DNA of 64,000 nt from Halocynthiibacter sp049608145 (GCF_049608145.1 NZ_JBMYXF010000004.1:1-64000); one strand, 5' to 3'; counted from the first letter of the stretch, positions 42,295 through 52,143 are shown. Numbers and translations: made by a program. Notes: generated by a model not told the origin, from the sequence alone.

Positions 42295-45200
42295 ATGATG
42301 GCAGGTGAAAAGATCACATGTGGCGGCACGCCGGAAGGCAGCGATGCACTGCTGATTGCGCGGGAAGCTGAGAAAAAACAATGCGCCGTGATCCATATCG
42401 CGCGCGATGACAAGCGATTGGCGCAGATGCGGGCCGCGCTTGCTTTTTTTGCACCACAGTTAACGGTTTTGGATTTTCCGGCCTGGGATTGCCTGGCTTA
42501 TGACCGTATTTCACCAAATGCAGCGATTTCCGCTGCGCGTATGGCAACACTTGCGGGGCTGTCGCAAGGTGTCAAAGCGCCGTTTGTTCTTTTGACCACA
42601 TTAAAGGCTGCCACACAGAAGATCCCTGCGCGCGAAGTGTTGGAAAGCGCAAGTTTCACCGCGCGTGTTGGTGAACGCGTAAACGAAACGGCACTGCGGG
42701 ATTTTCTTGTGCGCATGGGGTTTTCGCAAACTTCGACTGTGATGGAACCCGGCGATTACGCCTTGCGCGGCGGGATTGTGGATATCTTTCCCCCCACAGG
42801 CGGGGACGGCGGGCAACCTGTGCGTTTGGATTTCTTTGGTGATATTCTGGATGGGGCCCGTCACTTTGATCCCGCGACACAACGCACCACACAACAGCTT
42901 GATAAAATTGAACTTGCACCTGTGTCTGAGGTCATCTTGGATGAGGCCGCTATCACACGGTTCCGGCAGAATTACCGTATCGAATTCGGCGCTGCTGGTA
43001 CGGATGACCCACTGTATGAACATGTAAGCGCAGGCATGAAATATGCCGGTGTCGAACATTGGTTGCCATTTTTCCATGATCGGCTGGAAACCCTGTTTGA
43101 CTACCTTCCTGATGCCACAATTGCGCTGGATGATCAGGTAAATGCGATGATCCGGTCCCGTTGGGATATGATCGTAGATCAATATGAAACCCGCCAGATT
43201 GCCATGAAAGACCGCAATCGCATTGATACAATTTACAAGCCGGTTCCGCCTGCAAAAATGTATCTGGATGCGGATGCATTTGACGTTTCTGTACAAGACA
43301 GTCGCGTGCTTCAGTTGTCACCTTTGCAGCAGGCACCAGGACCTGGGTTAATTGATGCAGGCGGTCGCATTGGTCGAAACTTCGCACCTGAACGACAGGT
43401 CGAAAACGTAAGCCTTTTCAGCGCTCTGAAAGATCATGTTCAGGTAAAACGTTTAACCGGACAGGTTGTGATTGCCTCATGGTCTGAAGGTGCACGGGAA
43501 CGTCTTGGTGGTTTGATGGCCGATGAAGGGCTGACTGGGATCACTGAGATTAAGGATTTCCGCGACATACCTGAGGGCGAAGGTGGCGTGTTTCTTGCGA
43601 TTTGGCCCTTGGAAGCAGGGTTTGAAAGCCCGGGACTGACCGTGATTTCGGAACAGGATGTTCTGGGGGATCGTCTGATACGGGCACCAAAGCGCAAACG
43701 GCGTGCTGAAAACTTTCTAACTGAGGCGCAAAGCCTGTCGCCTGGTGATCTTGTCGTGCATGTCGATCACGGGGTCGGGCGTTACAACGGGCTTGAAACT
43801 GTCACCGCCATGAGCGCGCCGCATGATTGTATCGCATTGGAATATGCCGGTGGCGATCGCCTGTTCCTTCCCGTTGAAAATATTGAACTTCTGTCAAAGT
43901 TCGGTGCAGACGAAGGTCTGTTGGATAAACTGGGTGGTGGGGCTTGGCAGGCGAAGAAAGCCAAGCTGAAAGAACGCATTCGTCAGATTGCGGACAAATT
44001 AATCCGTATTGCCGCAGAACGGGCTTTGCGGTCTGGGCAGATTATGGAACCACCCCAGGAAATCTGGGAAGCCTTTGCCGCCCGTTTTCCATATCAAGAA
44101 ACAGATGATCAGCTGGGCGCCATTGAGGATGTGTTGGCGGATCTCGCGTCGGGGCAACCCATGGATCGTCTGGTTTGTGGTGATGTGGGCTTTGGCAAAA
44201 CCGAGGTCGCCATGCGTGCAGCCTTTGTTGCGGCAATGTCCGGCACACAGGTTGCCGTGATTGCGCCCACAACGCTGCTTGCGCGGCAACATTTCAAAAG
44301 CTTTTCTGAACGCTTCCGGGGGTTCCCGATTGAAGTTCATCAACTGTCTAAATTTGCCACAGCAAAAGAGGCCGAAAATACACGCAAAGGCATGGCGGAA
44401 GGCACCGTTGATATCGTTATCGGTACCCATGCACTTTTAGCGAAAAACATACGTTTTCAGAACCTTGGCTTGCTTGTCATTGATGAAGAACAGCATTTCG
44501 GCGTGACCCATAAGGAACGCCTGAAATCCATGCGATCCGACATTCACGTATTGACCCTAACAGCAACGCCAATCCCACGAACTTTGCAAATGTCTTTGTC
44601 GGGTGTGCGTGAACTGTCCGTCATTGGGACACCACCCGTGGATCGCCTGGCAATTCGAACCTATGTCAGTGAATTTGACGGCGTCACCATCCGCGAGGCG
44701 TTGTTGCGGGAACATTATCGCGGCGGGCAGAGTTTTTACGTCGTGCCGCGGATTAAGGATCTGAAAGAGATTGAGGATTTCCTGACCGATCACGTGCCGG
44801 AAATCAGCTTTGTCACCGCCAGTGGACAGATGGCCGCGGGCGAGCTGGATGACCGGATGAATGCCTTTTATGACGGCAAATATGACGTGCTTTTGGCGAC
44901 GACAATTGTGGAAAGCGGCCTCGATATTCCAACGGCCAACACAATGATCATACACCGAGCCGACATGTTTGGTCTTGCGCAATTGTACCAGATCCGTGGG
45001 CGTGTAGGACGTTCCAAAACAAGGGCTTACGCCTATCTGACGACACGTCCACGCATTCCGCTGACCCAGACGGCGCAGAAACGCCTGCGGGTGATTGGCA
45101 GTCTTGATAGCCTTGGCGCGGGCTTTACGCTGGCCAGCCAGGATCTGGATATTCGCGGTGCGGGCAATTTGATTGGCGAAGAACAATCAGGCCAGATGCG

Positions 45201-45771
45201 TGAAGTCGGCTATGAGTTGTACCAGAGCATGCTGGAAGAAGCCGTTGCCAAGATCAAATCCGGCCAAATGGAAGGTTTGACGGATGATGACGGCCAATGG
45301 TCACCTGTGATTAACCTTGGTGTGCCTGTGCTGATCCCGGAAACCTATGTACAGGATCTGGATGTGCGCCTTGGCCTATATCGCCGTCTGTCTGGGTTGA
45401 CCACAAAAGTTGAATTGGAAGGTTTCGCCGCAGAACTGATTGACCGATTTGGGAAGCTGCCGAAAGAGGTTAATACATTGATGCTGGTCGTGCGCATCAA
45501 AGCTATGTGTAAGCGGGCAGGGATCGCAAAGCTGGATGGTGGACCAAAAGGTGCAACCATTCAATTCCATAACGATAAATTCGCGTCCCCCCAGGGCCTT
45601 GTTGAATTCATCGCCGCCCAGAACGGGTTGGCCAAGATACGTGACAATAAGATTGTCGTGCGCAGGGATTGGGCGAAAACGGCTGATAAGATCAAAGGAG
45701 CATTTGCGATTGCCCGGGATCTGGCGGAAAAGGTAAAAGCAGAGAAAGCCAAAACCGTTAAAAAAGGTTAA
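42295..45771 (+). CDS. mfd: Transcription-repair coupling factor Mfd
   Basis: Removes stalled RNA polymerase at DNA lesions and recruits UvrA. The 1158-residue protein has the normal order: UvrB-like domains (residues 1 to about 330, with PGDYALRGGIVDIFP), the polymerase-interaction domain around 480-560 (GDLVVHVDHGVGRYNGLE), a superfamily 2 translocase with Walker A GDVGFGKTE near 630, the Walker B box VIDEEQHFG, and SGLDIPTAN and QIRGRVGRS, and the C-terminal UvrA-binding domain. The frame is open earlier, but the ATG pair at 42295/42298 follows AGGGG and matches the family N terminus. Confidence 0.97.
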   Translation: MMAGEKITCGGTPEGSDALLIAREAEKKQCAVIHIARDDKRLAQMRAALAFFAPQLTVLDFPAWDCLAYDRISPNAAISAARMATLAGLSQGVKAPFVLLTTLKAATQKIPAREVLESASFTARVGERVNETALRDFLVRMGFSQTSTVMEPGDYALRGGIVDIFPPTGGDGGQPVRLDFFGDILDGARHFDPATQRTTQQLDKIELAPVSEVILDEAAITRFRQNYRIEFGAAGTDDPLYEHVSAGMKYAGVEHWLPFFHDRLETLFDYLPDATIALDDQVNAMIRSRWDMIVDQYETRQIAMKDRNRIDTIYKPVPPAKMYLDADAFDVSVQDSRVLQLSPLQQAPGPGLIDAGGRIGRNFAPERQVENVSLFSALKDHVQVKRLTGQVVIASWSEGARERLGGLMADEGLTGITEIKDFRDIPEGEGGVFLAIWPLEAGFESPGLTVISEQDVLGDRLIRAPKRKRRAENFLTEAQSLSPGDLVVHVDHGVGRYNGLETVTAMSAPHDCIALEYAGGDRLFLPVENIELLSKFGADEGLLDKLGGGAWQAKKAKLKERIRQIADKLIRIAAERALRSGQIMEPPQEIWEAFAARFPYQETDDQLGAIEDVLADLASGQPMDRLVCGDVGFGKTEVAMRAAFVAAMSGTQVAVIAPTTLLARQHFKSFSERFRGFPIEVHQLSKFATAKEAENTRKGMAEGTVDIVIGTHALLAKNIRFQNLGLLVIDEEQHFGVTHKERLKSMRSDIHVLTLTATPIPRTLQMSLSGVRELSVIGTPPVDRLAIRTYVSEFDGVTIREALLREHYRGGQSFYVVPRIKDLKEIEDFLTDHVPEISFVTASGQMAAGELDDRMNAFYDGKYDVLLATTIVESGLDIPTANTMIIHRADMFGLAQLYQIRGRVGRSKTRAYAYLTTRPRIPLTQTAQKRLRVIGSLDSLGAGFTLASQDLDIRGAGNLIGEEQSGQMREVGYELYQSMLEEAVAKIKSGQMEGLTDDDGQWSPVINLGVPVLIPETYVQDLDVRLGLYRRLSGLTTKVELEGFAAELIDRFGKLPKEVNTLMLVVRIKAMCKRAGIAKLDGGPKGATIQFHNDKFASPQGLVEFIAAQNGLAKIRDNKIVVRRDWAKTADKIKGAFAIARDLAEKVKAEKAKTVKKG

Positions 45772-45819
45772 CGTGTCGCATGCCAGATGCAACCTGAAGG
45801 TGTTAGGTCTTTTTGCATT

Positions 45820-46095
45820 ATGAAAAAGACTATTCTTATGGCCTGTGTTGCCTCCGCCTTTATCTCTGGCAACGCGTTGGCCAGCCCCGAAACCCCAAAT
45901 GAACCGACACAAACCGTGTCTGAACTTAGGACATTTCTTTTGGCGCAAAATTGGGATTGTTCGCGAAAAACATGCGGACAGATTTCAAGCTGTGCAGAAG
46001 CTTGTTACAAATTGACCGTCTGTGGCCATCGCCGCCGGGATGGGGACGGCGATGGCATTCCTTGTGAAAGCCTGTGCAGCAGTCGCTGTCGTTAA
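45820..46095 (+). CDS. Excalibur calcium-binding domain protein, secreted
   Basis: A 91-residue small exported protein. Residues 1 to about 20 form a signal peptide (MKKTILMACVASAF then NALA). The rest has seven or more Cys and ends in an excalibur-type Asp-rich loop, RDGDGDGIPCES, which binds calcium in related proteins. Such domains occur at surface proteins and nucleases, but no catalytic domain is attached here. It lies 48 nt after mfd and stops 6 nt before the convergent efflux gene. An in-frame ATG exists 11 codons earlier. Confidence 0.75.
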   Translation: MKKTILMACVASAFISGNALASPETPNEPTQTVSELRTFLLAQNWDCSRKTCGQISSCAEACYKLTVCGHRRRDGDGDGIPCESLCSSRCR

Positions 46096-46101
46096 TTTAT
46101 G

Positions 46102-47337
46102 TCACTGGCTGACGCGTTCCAGTTTTTTGATCTGTCCCATAATCAGCCAACCCAGACCAGTACAGACAACTGCGCCCACCGCCAGCGGAAGGAAGCTGCC
46201 GTTGAACGCCAGGCCGATCGGGGCGGCAATTGCAACCCCGATGACTGTTGAAACTGCACCGATAATTGACGCTGCCATGCCCGCAATATGGCCCATTGGT
46301 TCCATCGCCAAGGCGTTCAGGTTGCCCATGGTAAAGCCAAGCATAAAGAACAATGATGTAGACCAAAAGAACCAGGCCGGAAACGCAAGCCATGTGGGCC
46401 ACAGATCAGCAGCGGTCATGATGATCATGACCAGAGACACACAAAGCTGTACGAGTAGCGCGCCCGCAATCAACGCACGCATGCCGAGACGCACCACAAG
46501 TTTAGCGTTTATCAGGCTTGCACTGGCAGAAATCGCAGCAGATGCACCAAACCAGAAGGGGAACTCTGCCTCGCGGTGAAATTGTATGTCGTAGATTTGA
46601 TGGGTCGATGAAATCAGGGCCATTAACAGGCCAAAGATCAGGGTTTGCACCAGGGTTGAAAGCACGAACATACGGTTGCTGAAAGCTTCCCGGAGGGCAT
46701 AGACAAAACGGCCGGCCTGCAGCGGAATACGTTGATCACGGGGCAGGGTTTCACCCTGACGCAAATAGACCCAGATCGCTGAAGTTATCGAAAATATCAT
46801 AAACGCCATAAAGATCCCGCGCCAGGAGCTAAGTGCAATGATCAGTGCGCCAAGGGCCGGCGCAATGGCTGGGACAAGGGAAAAGACGATCATGGCAAAT
46901 GACATCAGTTTTGCCATCTGACGTCCCGAGTAAAGATCACGCACCATCGCCATGGCAACAACACGTGGCCCGGCCGCGCCAAGCCCCTGAAGCGCACGCC
47001 CGGCGAAGAGACCTTCTGCGGATTGACTGTACCATGCCAGAAATGCCCCAAAGATATAGACCGCGACACCGCCCAAAAGAACCGGACGTCGCCCAAATGC
47101 ATCAGACAACGGGCCGGTGAAAAACGTACCAACGCCCATGCCAAAAACAAAGCTTGTAACCACAAGCTGTGCACGGTTGATATCCCCTGGGGTTAGTTCT
47201 TGTGCGATCGAAGGCAGGCCTGGCAGCATGGCATCAATGGAAAAGGCGATTGTCGAAAATAGCATCGCAATCAGGGCCACGAATTCTGCCATGGGCAGGC
47301 GCGGAGGCATATCGGGATGTGTCGTATCAGATTGCAT
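46102..47337 (-). CDS. Bcr/CflA-family multidrug efflux MFS transporter
   Basis: A 411-residue proton-driven exporter with twelve membrane segments. Family landmarks are AFSIDAMLPGLPSIA in helix 1, the loop motif GPLSDAFGRRPVLLGG between helices 2 and 3, and the helix 4-5 region RALQGLGAAGPRVVAMAMVRD, which fits the Bcr/CflA antiporter signature. The substrate is unknown. It is the last gene of a four-gene minus-strand operon and overlaps the YdjM-like gene by 11 nt. Confidence 0.88.
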   Translation of the reverse strand: MQSDTTHPDMPPRLPMAEFVALIAMLFSTIAFSIDAMLPGLPSIAQELTPGDINRAQLVVTSFVFGMGVGTFFTGPLSDAFGRRPVLLGGVAVYIFGAFLAWYSQSAEGLFAGRALQGLGAAGPRVVAMAMVRDLYSGRQMAKLMSFAMIVFSLVPAIAPALGALIIALSSWRGIFMAFMIFSITSAIWVYLRQGETLPRDQRIPLQAGRFVYALREAFSNRMFVLSTLVQTLIFGLLMALISSTHQIYDIQFHREAEFPFWFGASAAISASASLINAKLVVRLGMRALIAGALLVQLCVSLVMIIMTAADLWPTWLAFPAWFFWSTSLFFMLGFTMGNLNALAMEPMGHIAGMAASIIGAVSTVIGVAIAAPIGLAFNGSFLPLAVGAVVCTGLGWLIMGQIKKLERVSQ

Positions 47338-47830
47338 CAGAAGAGCTTTCGGGGAGAGGTTTAAAATATAGGTAAATTGCAGTGAACCAGATCATTACTT
47401 CGGCAGAGAATGTCCAGTGTAGGATAAAAGACCAGACCCAATTGTCATATTGGGCGGATACTTTCACAAGTTCGTACAGGGTGTGATCAAAGGGCCAAAG
47501 CCACATGATACTGCCGGTGAAACTGTCCAAGATCAAATGCAACAGGATCGCTGCGAAGAACAGATAAGCGGCCTGCATTACCGGAAACTTCAAGCGTGGG
47601 CGGATAAAAAGATACAGGAACGCCAGGGTGAATACTGCCACAGGCAGCCAGAACCCGGGCACATGCACCCAGTATTTATGGTGATGAAATGCGCGGTTAT
47701 CGACCAAGTGAAACCAGAACATATCAAAGTCTGGAAGAACGGCCCCCAGGATCGCAAATGGCATCAACAATCGCGGAGTGCGCGTCAGTTTTGCCAATAG
47801 GTAACCAGAAGGCAGGTGGGCAGTGATCAT
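47327..47830 (-). CDS. YdjM/YbcI-like membrane-bound metal-dependent hydrolase family protein
   Basis: A 167-residue integral membrane protein with four to five hydrophobic segments. The N terminus has THLPSGYLLA-like AHLPSGYLLAKL and the conserved VLPDFDMFWFH and HHHKYWVH segments, followed by LLHLILDSFTGSIMWLWP; the His and Asp residues would form a metal site. The family has no established substrate. Its ATG overlaps the DsbA-like stop as ATGA. Confidence 0.75.
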   Translation of the reverse strand: MITAHLPSGYLLAKLTRTPRLLMPFAILGAVLPDFDMFWFHLVDNRAFHHHKYWVHVPGFWLPVAVFTLAFLYLFIRPRLKFPVMQAAYLFFAAILLHLILDSFTGSIMWLWPFDHTLYELVKVSAQYDNWVWSFILHWTFSAEVMIWFTAIYLYFKPLPESSSDAI

Positions 47831-48501
47831 GCCTCGTCCGTTTCATCCGGCGTGTCTGCAGGCTGATTTTCCAGCTGCTCCATGATTTCTTCAATCACAT
47901 TCCCCCACAGCTCTGGCGGTTGCGCACCGGAAAGAACATGTTGATTATCAATGATAAAGCAAGGTACGCCGGTGACGCCACGTTCACGGGCATGGGTGTC
48001 ACGCTGACGGATATCATCGGCATCCGCATCAGATTTCAGCAGATGACCCACAACCATTTTATCCATGGTGCATTCTTCTGCGATCTCAGACAGGACGTCC
48101 TTGTTGCCAATATCACGACCATCGGTGAAATAGGCTTTGAGCAGGGCAGATTTCACAACGGTCTGTTTGCCTTCAATACCCGCCCAATGGATCAGGCGAT
48201 GGGCATCCAACGTGTTCGGCGTACGTTGAATATCCTCAAAATTGATCTCAAGGCCGATCTTCTTGGCGTGTTCAACAATGGGCGTATAAGCCCTTAAGGC
48301 GCCTTCCTTGCCGCCGAATTTGCCCTCTAGATAGGCACGGCGATCCATGCCTTCAGCGGGCATATCAGGATTTAACTGGAACGGATGCCATTCAATTGTG
48401 AAGGGGTGGTCTGGGTATTTTTCCAAAGCACGGTCCAGATAGGTTTTGCCGATAAAACACCACGGACAGATTGGATCTGAAATAATATCAAGTTTAATCA
48501 T
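47827..48501 (-). CDS. DsbA/FrnE-family thioredoxin-fold oxidoreductase
   Basis: A 224-residue cytosolic protein with the redox motif CPWC in SDPICPWCFIGK near residue 12, the helical insertion typical of the FrnE/polyketide-isomerase branch, and the cis-Pro segment GVTGVPCFIID. An acidic tail follows. Such proteins act as disulfide oxidoreductases or glutathione-linked isomerases. It overlaps the acyl-CoA synthetase stop (ATGA) and the next gene, so all are translationally coupled. Confidence 0.88.
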   Translation of the reverse strand: MIKLDIISDPICPWCFIGKTYLDRALEKYPDHPFTIEWHPFQLNPDMPAEGMDRRAYLEGKFGGKEGALRAYTPIVEHAKKIGLEINFEDIQRTPNTLDAHRLIHWAGIEGKQTVVKSALLKAYFTDGRDIGNKDVLSEIAEECTMDKMVVGHLLKSDADADDIRQRDTHARERGVTGVPCFIIDNQHVLSGAQPPELWGNVIEEIMEQLENQPADTPDETDEA

Positions 48502-50021
48502 TGGCTTGCCTTCCAGTCTTCGCGCAATTTTCGGCGCAGGATTTTGTTGTTTGCGCCGCGAGGTACAGCAGATACGGGTATGAACATACGGGGCATTTTA
48601 TAATGGGCCAGGTGGTCGGACAGCCAGGGTTTCAACACGTCTTCCCCGGGGTCGTTCTGTGCCACATAAAAGGCCGCGATTACGCTAACATCTGCTTTTA
48701 CTGGCAATTCCACAACCGCGCATTCCTGCACATCAGGATGTTGCGTCAGCGCAGATTCAACCTCGATTGGAGACACCCGAAAACCACCGGCGTTCATCAT
48801 ATCATCTGCACGCCCCAAATAAGTGATCGCACCGGTGTCATCCATTGATCCACTGTCACCGGTGCGAAACCACCGTCCAGAGAAACGCATGGCTGTGTCA
48901 TCCGGAGCATTAAGATAGGTTAGCATTAATCCGGGATCGTCACGGCAAACACATATTTCGCCTTCCTGTCCCATTGGCACTGGCTGATTGTCGGGTCCGA
49001 GAATAGCGACATGACGCCCAGGTTGTGGACGACCTAGGCTGCCAGCCGGTGCAGGATAACCTGGCGCACCAGATATAAAGGTAGAACATTCAGACATGCC
49101 AAAGGCTTCGAAAATCTTGGTATTTGTTGCGTTGTTCCAAGCCTTGCGTGTGCTGTTTGGCAGTTTTTCACCGGCGGAAAGGCCATGTCGCAACTCTGGC
49201 AGAGTAAGGTTTTGTTCATCCTTCAACAGTTGACGATAAACACCTGGTGCAGCAGCGAAAATCGTTGCTCTATGTTCGGACATCAGCGCTGGAAGTGCGC
49301 TGGCGGATGTGCCTGGTTCGGGAATAAGGGCGGTTGCACCGATGGTCCAGGGATCCATCAGGCCAGTGCCAAGGGTGTAAGTCCAGTTGAACGCACCCGC
49401 ATGCATCAGGCGATCCTGTTGCGTCAGCCCATACCAGCCTTGCATCATCATCTGACGGGCAAGAATAGCGCGATGGGCATGACAGACCGCGCGTTGAACG
49501 CCTGAGGTACCGGATGTGAAAATAATATAGGCCAGACGATGTGGATCGCCCATGTCATAATCCGCAGGAGGTAGGCTGTGCATTGCTTTCAAGTCATCAG
49601 CCATCAACACTTTGCACGGGGGGACATCAGGAAGGGGAACGCCTGGGCTTGCGATGATCGTTGACGGATTTACCACGGAACAGAGTTTCGCAACCTCGGG
49701 CCCCGTAAGTTGGGCCGCGGTGGGCACAGGGATGAGACCAACAGCAATACAAGCCAGATAACACAGCGGGAATTCTGGTGTATTATCTAGGCGCATCAAC
49801 ACTGTGTCGCCCGGTTTTAATCCATCGGACAGCAAGCCAGTACCAATGCCACGTACGGCGCTTTCAACCTGTGAAAAGCTGAGGCTGTCTTTCGCCCCTG
49901 CACGGATCACTTCCAGCGCAGGTTTGTCGCCAAGATCAACGGCATGTTGCAAAACCCAGGCGGCCATATTGAATGAAGTGGGCAGCGCTGGTGGCGTGCC
50001 ATTTTTAAATTCGGAAAGCAT
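48498..50021 (-). CDS. AMP-forming acyl-CoA synthetase (benzoate-CoA ligase-like)
   Basis: A 507-residue ANL-superfamily ligase. Core motifs are IIFTSGTSGVQRAV (P-loop A3, with Arg where many have Lys), the FGMSECSTF motif A5, WFRTGDSG (A7), GGFRVSPIEVES (A8) and the catalytic Lys in the C-terminal NNKILRRKLRE (A10). It activates a carboxylic acid as AMP ester and transfers it to CoA. The layout resembles aryl/medium-chain ligases, but the substrate is not determinable. It is the first gene of the four-gene overlapping operon. Confidence 0.87.
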   Translation of the reverse strand: MLSEFKNGTPPALPTSFNMAAWVLQHAVDLGDKPALEVIRAGAKDSLSFSQVESAVRGIGTGLLSDGLKPGDTVLMRLDNTPEFPLCYLACIAVGLIPVPTAAQLTGPEVAKLCSVVNPSTIIASPGVPLPDVPPCKVLMADDLKAMHSLPPADYDMGDPHRLAYIIFTSGTSGVQRAVCHAHRAILARQMMMQGWYGLTQQDRLMHAGAFNWTYTLGTGLMDPWTIGATALIPEPGTSASALPALMSEHRATIFAAAPGVYRQLLKDEQNLTLPELRHGLSAGEKLPNSTRKAWNNATNTKIFEAFGMSECSTFISGAPGYPAPAGSLGRPQPGRHVAILGPDNQPVPMGQEGEICVCRDDPGLMLTYLNAPDDTAMRFSGRWFRTGDSGSMDDTGAITYLGRADDMMNAGGFRVSPIEVESALTQHPDVQECAVVELPVKADVSVIAAFYVAQNDPGEDVLKPWLSDHLAHYKMPRMFIPVSAVPRGANNKILRRKLREDWKASQ

Positions 50022-50070
50022 AAAAACTGGCTACGCCTGCAAAGCGCAGGTTGCAAGGGGGCGGCAGAAA

Positions 50071-50096
50071 AAAGGGCGCCTGTTCAGACGCCCTTT
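50071..50096 (-). terminator. Intrinsic terminator of the peptide-binding protein/entericidin operon
   Basis: An 8-bp stem (AAAGGGCG with CGCCCTTT) just past the entericidin stop. On the minus strand a TTTTTT run follows. Confidence 0.8.
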
Positions 50097-50100
50097 GAAC

Positions 50101-50214
50101 CTAAAACCAGCCTTTTACCGTTCGTGCTCCGGCTGAGACATCATTTCCGATGCCTTCAACTGTACCACATGCGGGCAGGGCAAGCGTAAGTGAAATCAAT
50201 ATAATACGCAGCAT
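50101..50214 (-). CDS. Entericidin A/B-family small lipoprotein
   Basis: A 37-residue lipoprotein. A short signal peptide ends in the lipobox LPAC (Cys16), followed by GTVEGIGNDVSAGARTVKGW, the mature pattern of entericidins. Family members are small envelope lipoproteins; EcnA/EcnB were described as an antidote/toxin pair linked to osmotic stress, but single copies such as this have no clear role. The ATG shares its A with the stop of the solute-binding gene (TAATG), and AGGAAG lies 5 nt before it inside that gene, so translation is coupled. Confidence 0.85.
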   Translation of the reverse strand: MLRIILISLTLALPACGTVEGIGNDVSAGARTVKGWF

Positions 50215-52031
50215 TATTCTTCCTCCCACCACCATACATCAGGTTGAAAACCAAGCCAGTCACCATAGATTGGCAGCGCATTCGGATAGCGCAGTTCTTT
50301 TACATGGGCAATATAGCTTTGTGGATTGTGCCAGACCGGAATGACATAGCGTCCGGTTGTTAGTGTGCGATCCAGCGCGCGGGTGGCTGCGCGGAAACCG
50401 TCCTGAGTTTCTGCGTTAAGAAGCGCGTCGATCATGGCCTCTGTTGCGGGATTGGTGGCCCCCATCCAGTTGCGTGATCCTGCGGTGGATGCCGCTTCGA
50501 TCCCCCAATATTGTAGTTGCTCATTGCCCGGGGACAGCGACAGACCACGGCGATAATAGGTCATGCCAAAATCGAAATTATCAGTGCGTTCTTTATATTG
50601 GGCGCTGTCGACGACGGTGATGGTCGGGGTGATACCAACACGCGCCAGAGATTCTGCATAAATATCGATGGAAGACTGAACTTCGCTGCTGCCCTGACTT
50701 AACAGGATTTCAAAGGTGAACGCTTCGCCATTTTCATCTTTCAAAATACCGTCCTGAACGGTCCAGCCTGCGTCTTCGAACAAAGAAATCGCACGGCGAA
50801 GATCACGTCTGTTGCGTTCAGATGTGCTGCCCTCAGGCAAGGTGTAACCTTCCAGCGCACCAGGCAGAAGTGTTTCTGCATGGGGCTCAAGCAGGGCCAG
50901 AACTTCGCCTTCTGCGGGCCCCTGTGACATCCCCAAAACTGAGTTTGAAAAATAAGACGACACGCGCGGTGCATCTGAACCGACAAGGGTTTCACTGATG
51001 AACGGGTAATTAAACAGGGTGATCATGGCCTCACGTACACGCCAGTCGGAAAACTGCGGTTTGCGGGTGTTCATAACGTAACCGACAATGCCCGTGGGGC
51101 GTTGATGCGGGATCTCTGACAGCACCATGTCGCCATTTTGCACGGCAGGAAAATCAAACTGTGTGCGCCATTTTTCCGTATTGGTTTCGCGGAAGGTATT
51201 GATTTCACCGGCCTTAAACGCTTCGAACATCACGGATGCATCGCTGAAGAATTCCAGTTTGATTTCATCAAGATTATTGGTGCCACGGCGGAAAGGAAGA
51301 TCATTGCCCCAGTAATCAGGATTGCGGGTCAGGGTCACAGAACGCCCGGCATCAAAATCTGAGATCACATAAGGAGCGGTGGTCAGCGGGATATTATCAA
51401 GGCCGCTCTCGGTGAATTCCACATTTTCCCATTGTGCCTTTTGCAGGATCGGACGCATGCCGATGATCAGGGCCAGTTCTGGTTCGGGCTGAGTAAAGGT
51501 AAAGCGCACTGTATTGTCAGAAACCGCTTTGGCGCTTGCGACTTTGGTCCAGAGACCGCGGTATCGCCCGTGGCCTTCGGTGCCAAGGGTTTCGTAAGAC
51601 CAGAGCACATCTTCAACCGTCACAGCGCTGCCGTCAGAAAAACGCGCTTCGGGACGCAGAGTGAATTCAACCCAGCTGCGATCCGGCGCGGTTTCGATGG
51701 TTTCAGCCAGAACGCCGTAAAGCGAGAAAGGTTCATCCCAATTCCGGCCCATCAGGCTTTCATATGCAAGAAAGCGCAACTGCCAAGGAACTGTTCCTTT
51801 TTGTATATGGGGGTTGAGAGAATCAAAGCCACCAACTTCGCCGGTGATGATACGGCCGCCGTTTGGGGCATCCGGATTGGCATAGGGCAAAGCTGTAAAA
51901 TCAGCGGGCAGGGCAGGATCACCATACATTGCGATTCCATGTTGCGGTTCTGCCATAGCCATGCTGCCGATCGCTGCCATGCCAAAAGCTGCGGCGATTA
52001 GGCGGATATTGCCTGCAAATGCTGGTGTCAT
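50214..52031 (-). CDS. Periplasmic peptide/oligopeptide-binding protein (SBP family 5, YejA-like)
   Basis: A 605-residue ABC transporter substrate-binding protein with a signal peptide ending near SMAMA (residue 27). The family 5 features are GGFDSLNPHI, LAYESLMGRNWDEP, RPEARFSDGSAVTVEDVLWSYETL and the C-terminal PNALPIYGDWLGFQPDVWWWEE, which is closest to YejA. It would deliver peptides to an inner-membrane permease, but no permease or ATPase genes are adjacent. It forms a unit with the overlapping entericidin gene. Confidence 0.9.
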   Translation of the reverse strand: MTPAFAGNIRLIAAAFGMAAIGSMAMAEPQHGIAMYGDPALPADFTALPYANPDAPNGGRIITGEVGGFDSLNPHIQKGTVPWQLRFLAYESLMGRNWDEPFSLYGVLAETIETAPDRSWVEFTLRPEARFSDGSAVTVEDVLWSYETLGTEGHGRYRGLWTKVASAKAVSDNTVRFTFTQPEPELALIIGMRPILQKAQWENVEFTESGLDNIPLTTAPYVISDFDAGRSVTLTRNPDYWGNDLPFRRGTNNLDEIKLEFFSDASVMFEAFKAGEINTFRETNTEKWRTQFDFPAVQNGDMVLSEIPHQRPTGIVGYVMNTRKPQFSDWRVREAMITLFNYPFISETLVGSDAPRVSSYFSNSVLGMSQGPAEGEVLALLEPHAETLLPGALEGYTLPEGSTSERNRRDLRRAISLFEDAGWTVQDGILKDENGEAFTFEILLSQGSSEVQSSIDIYAESLARVGITPTITVVDSAQYKERTDNFDFGMTYYRRGLSLSPGNEQLQYWGIEAASTAGSRNWMGATNPATEAMIDALLNAETQDGFRAATRALDRTLTTGRYVIPVWHNPQSYIAHVKELRYPNALPIYGDWLGFQPDVWWWEEE

Positions 52032-52108
52032 GCGGTGTTTTCCCTCTGCCCGTATATATAGTTATCCCCAGGATATACCGGCACCTGTGGGTAATTCAAA
52101 CTTTTAGC

Positions 52109-52137
52109 TTGGCCGAAGGCGGCAGATCGCTTATAAA
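52109..52137 (+). promoter_or_regulatory. Promoter of the small RNA candidate
   Basis: TTGGCC at 52109-52114 and TATAAA at 52132-52137 are separated by 17 nt, a good sigma-70-type arrangement. The predicted start lies at about 52144, and a strong terminator follows 75 nt downstream without an ORF between. Confidence 0.5.
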
Positions 52138-52143
52138 AGACTC

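Noticed and set aside
42601..43296. 231-codon minus-strand frame inside mfd
   Set aside because: Shadow of the mfd coding strand; no ribosome-binding site or domain.
50214..52031. Complete peptide ABC transporter operon
   Set aside because: Only the binding protein is present; the flanking genes are an entericidin, an acyl-CoA synthetase and bdhA, with no permease or ATPase.
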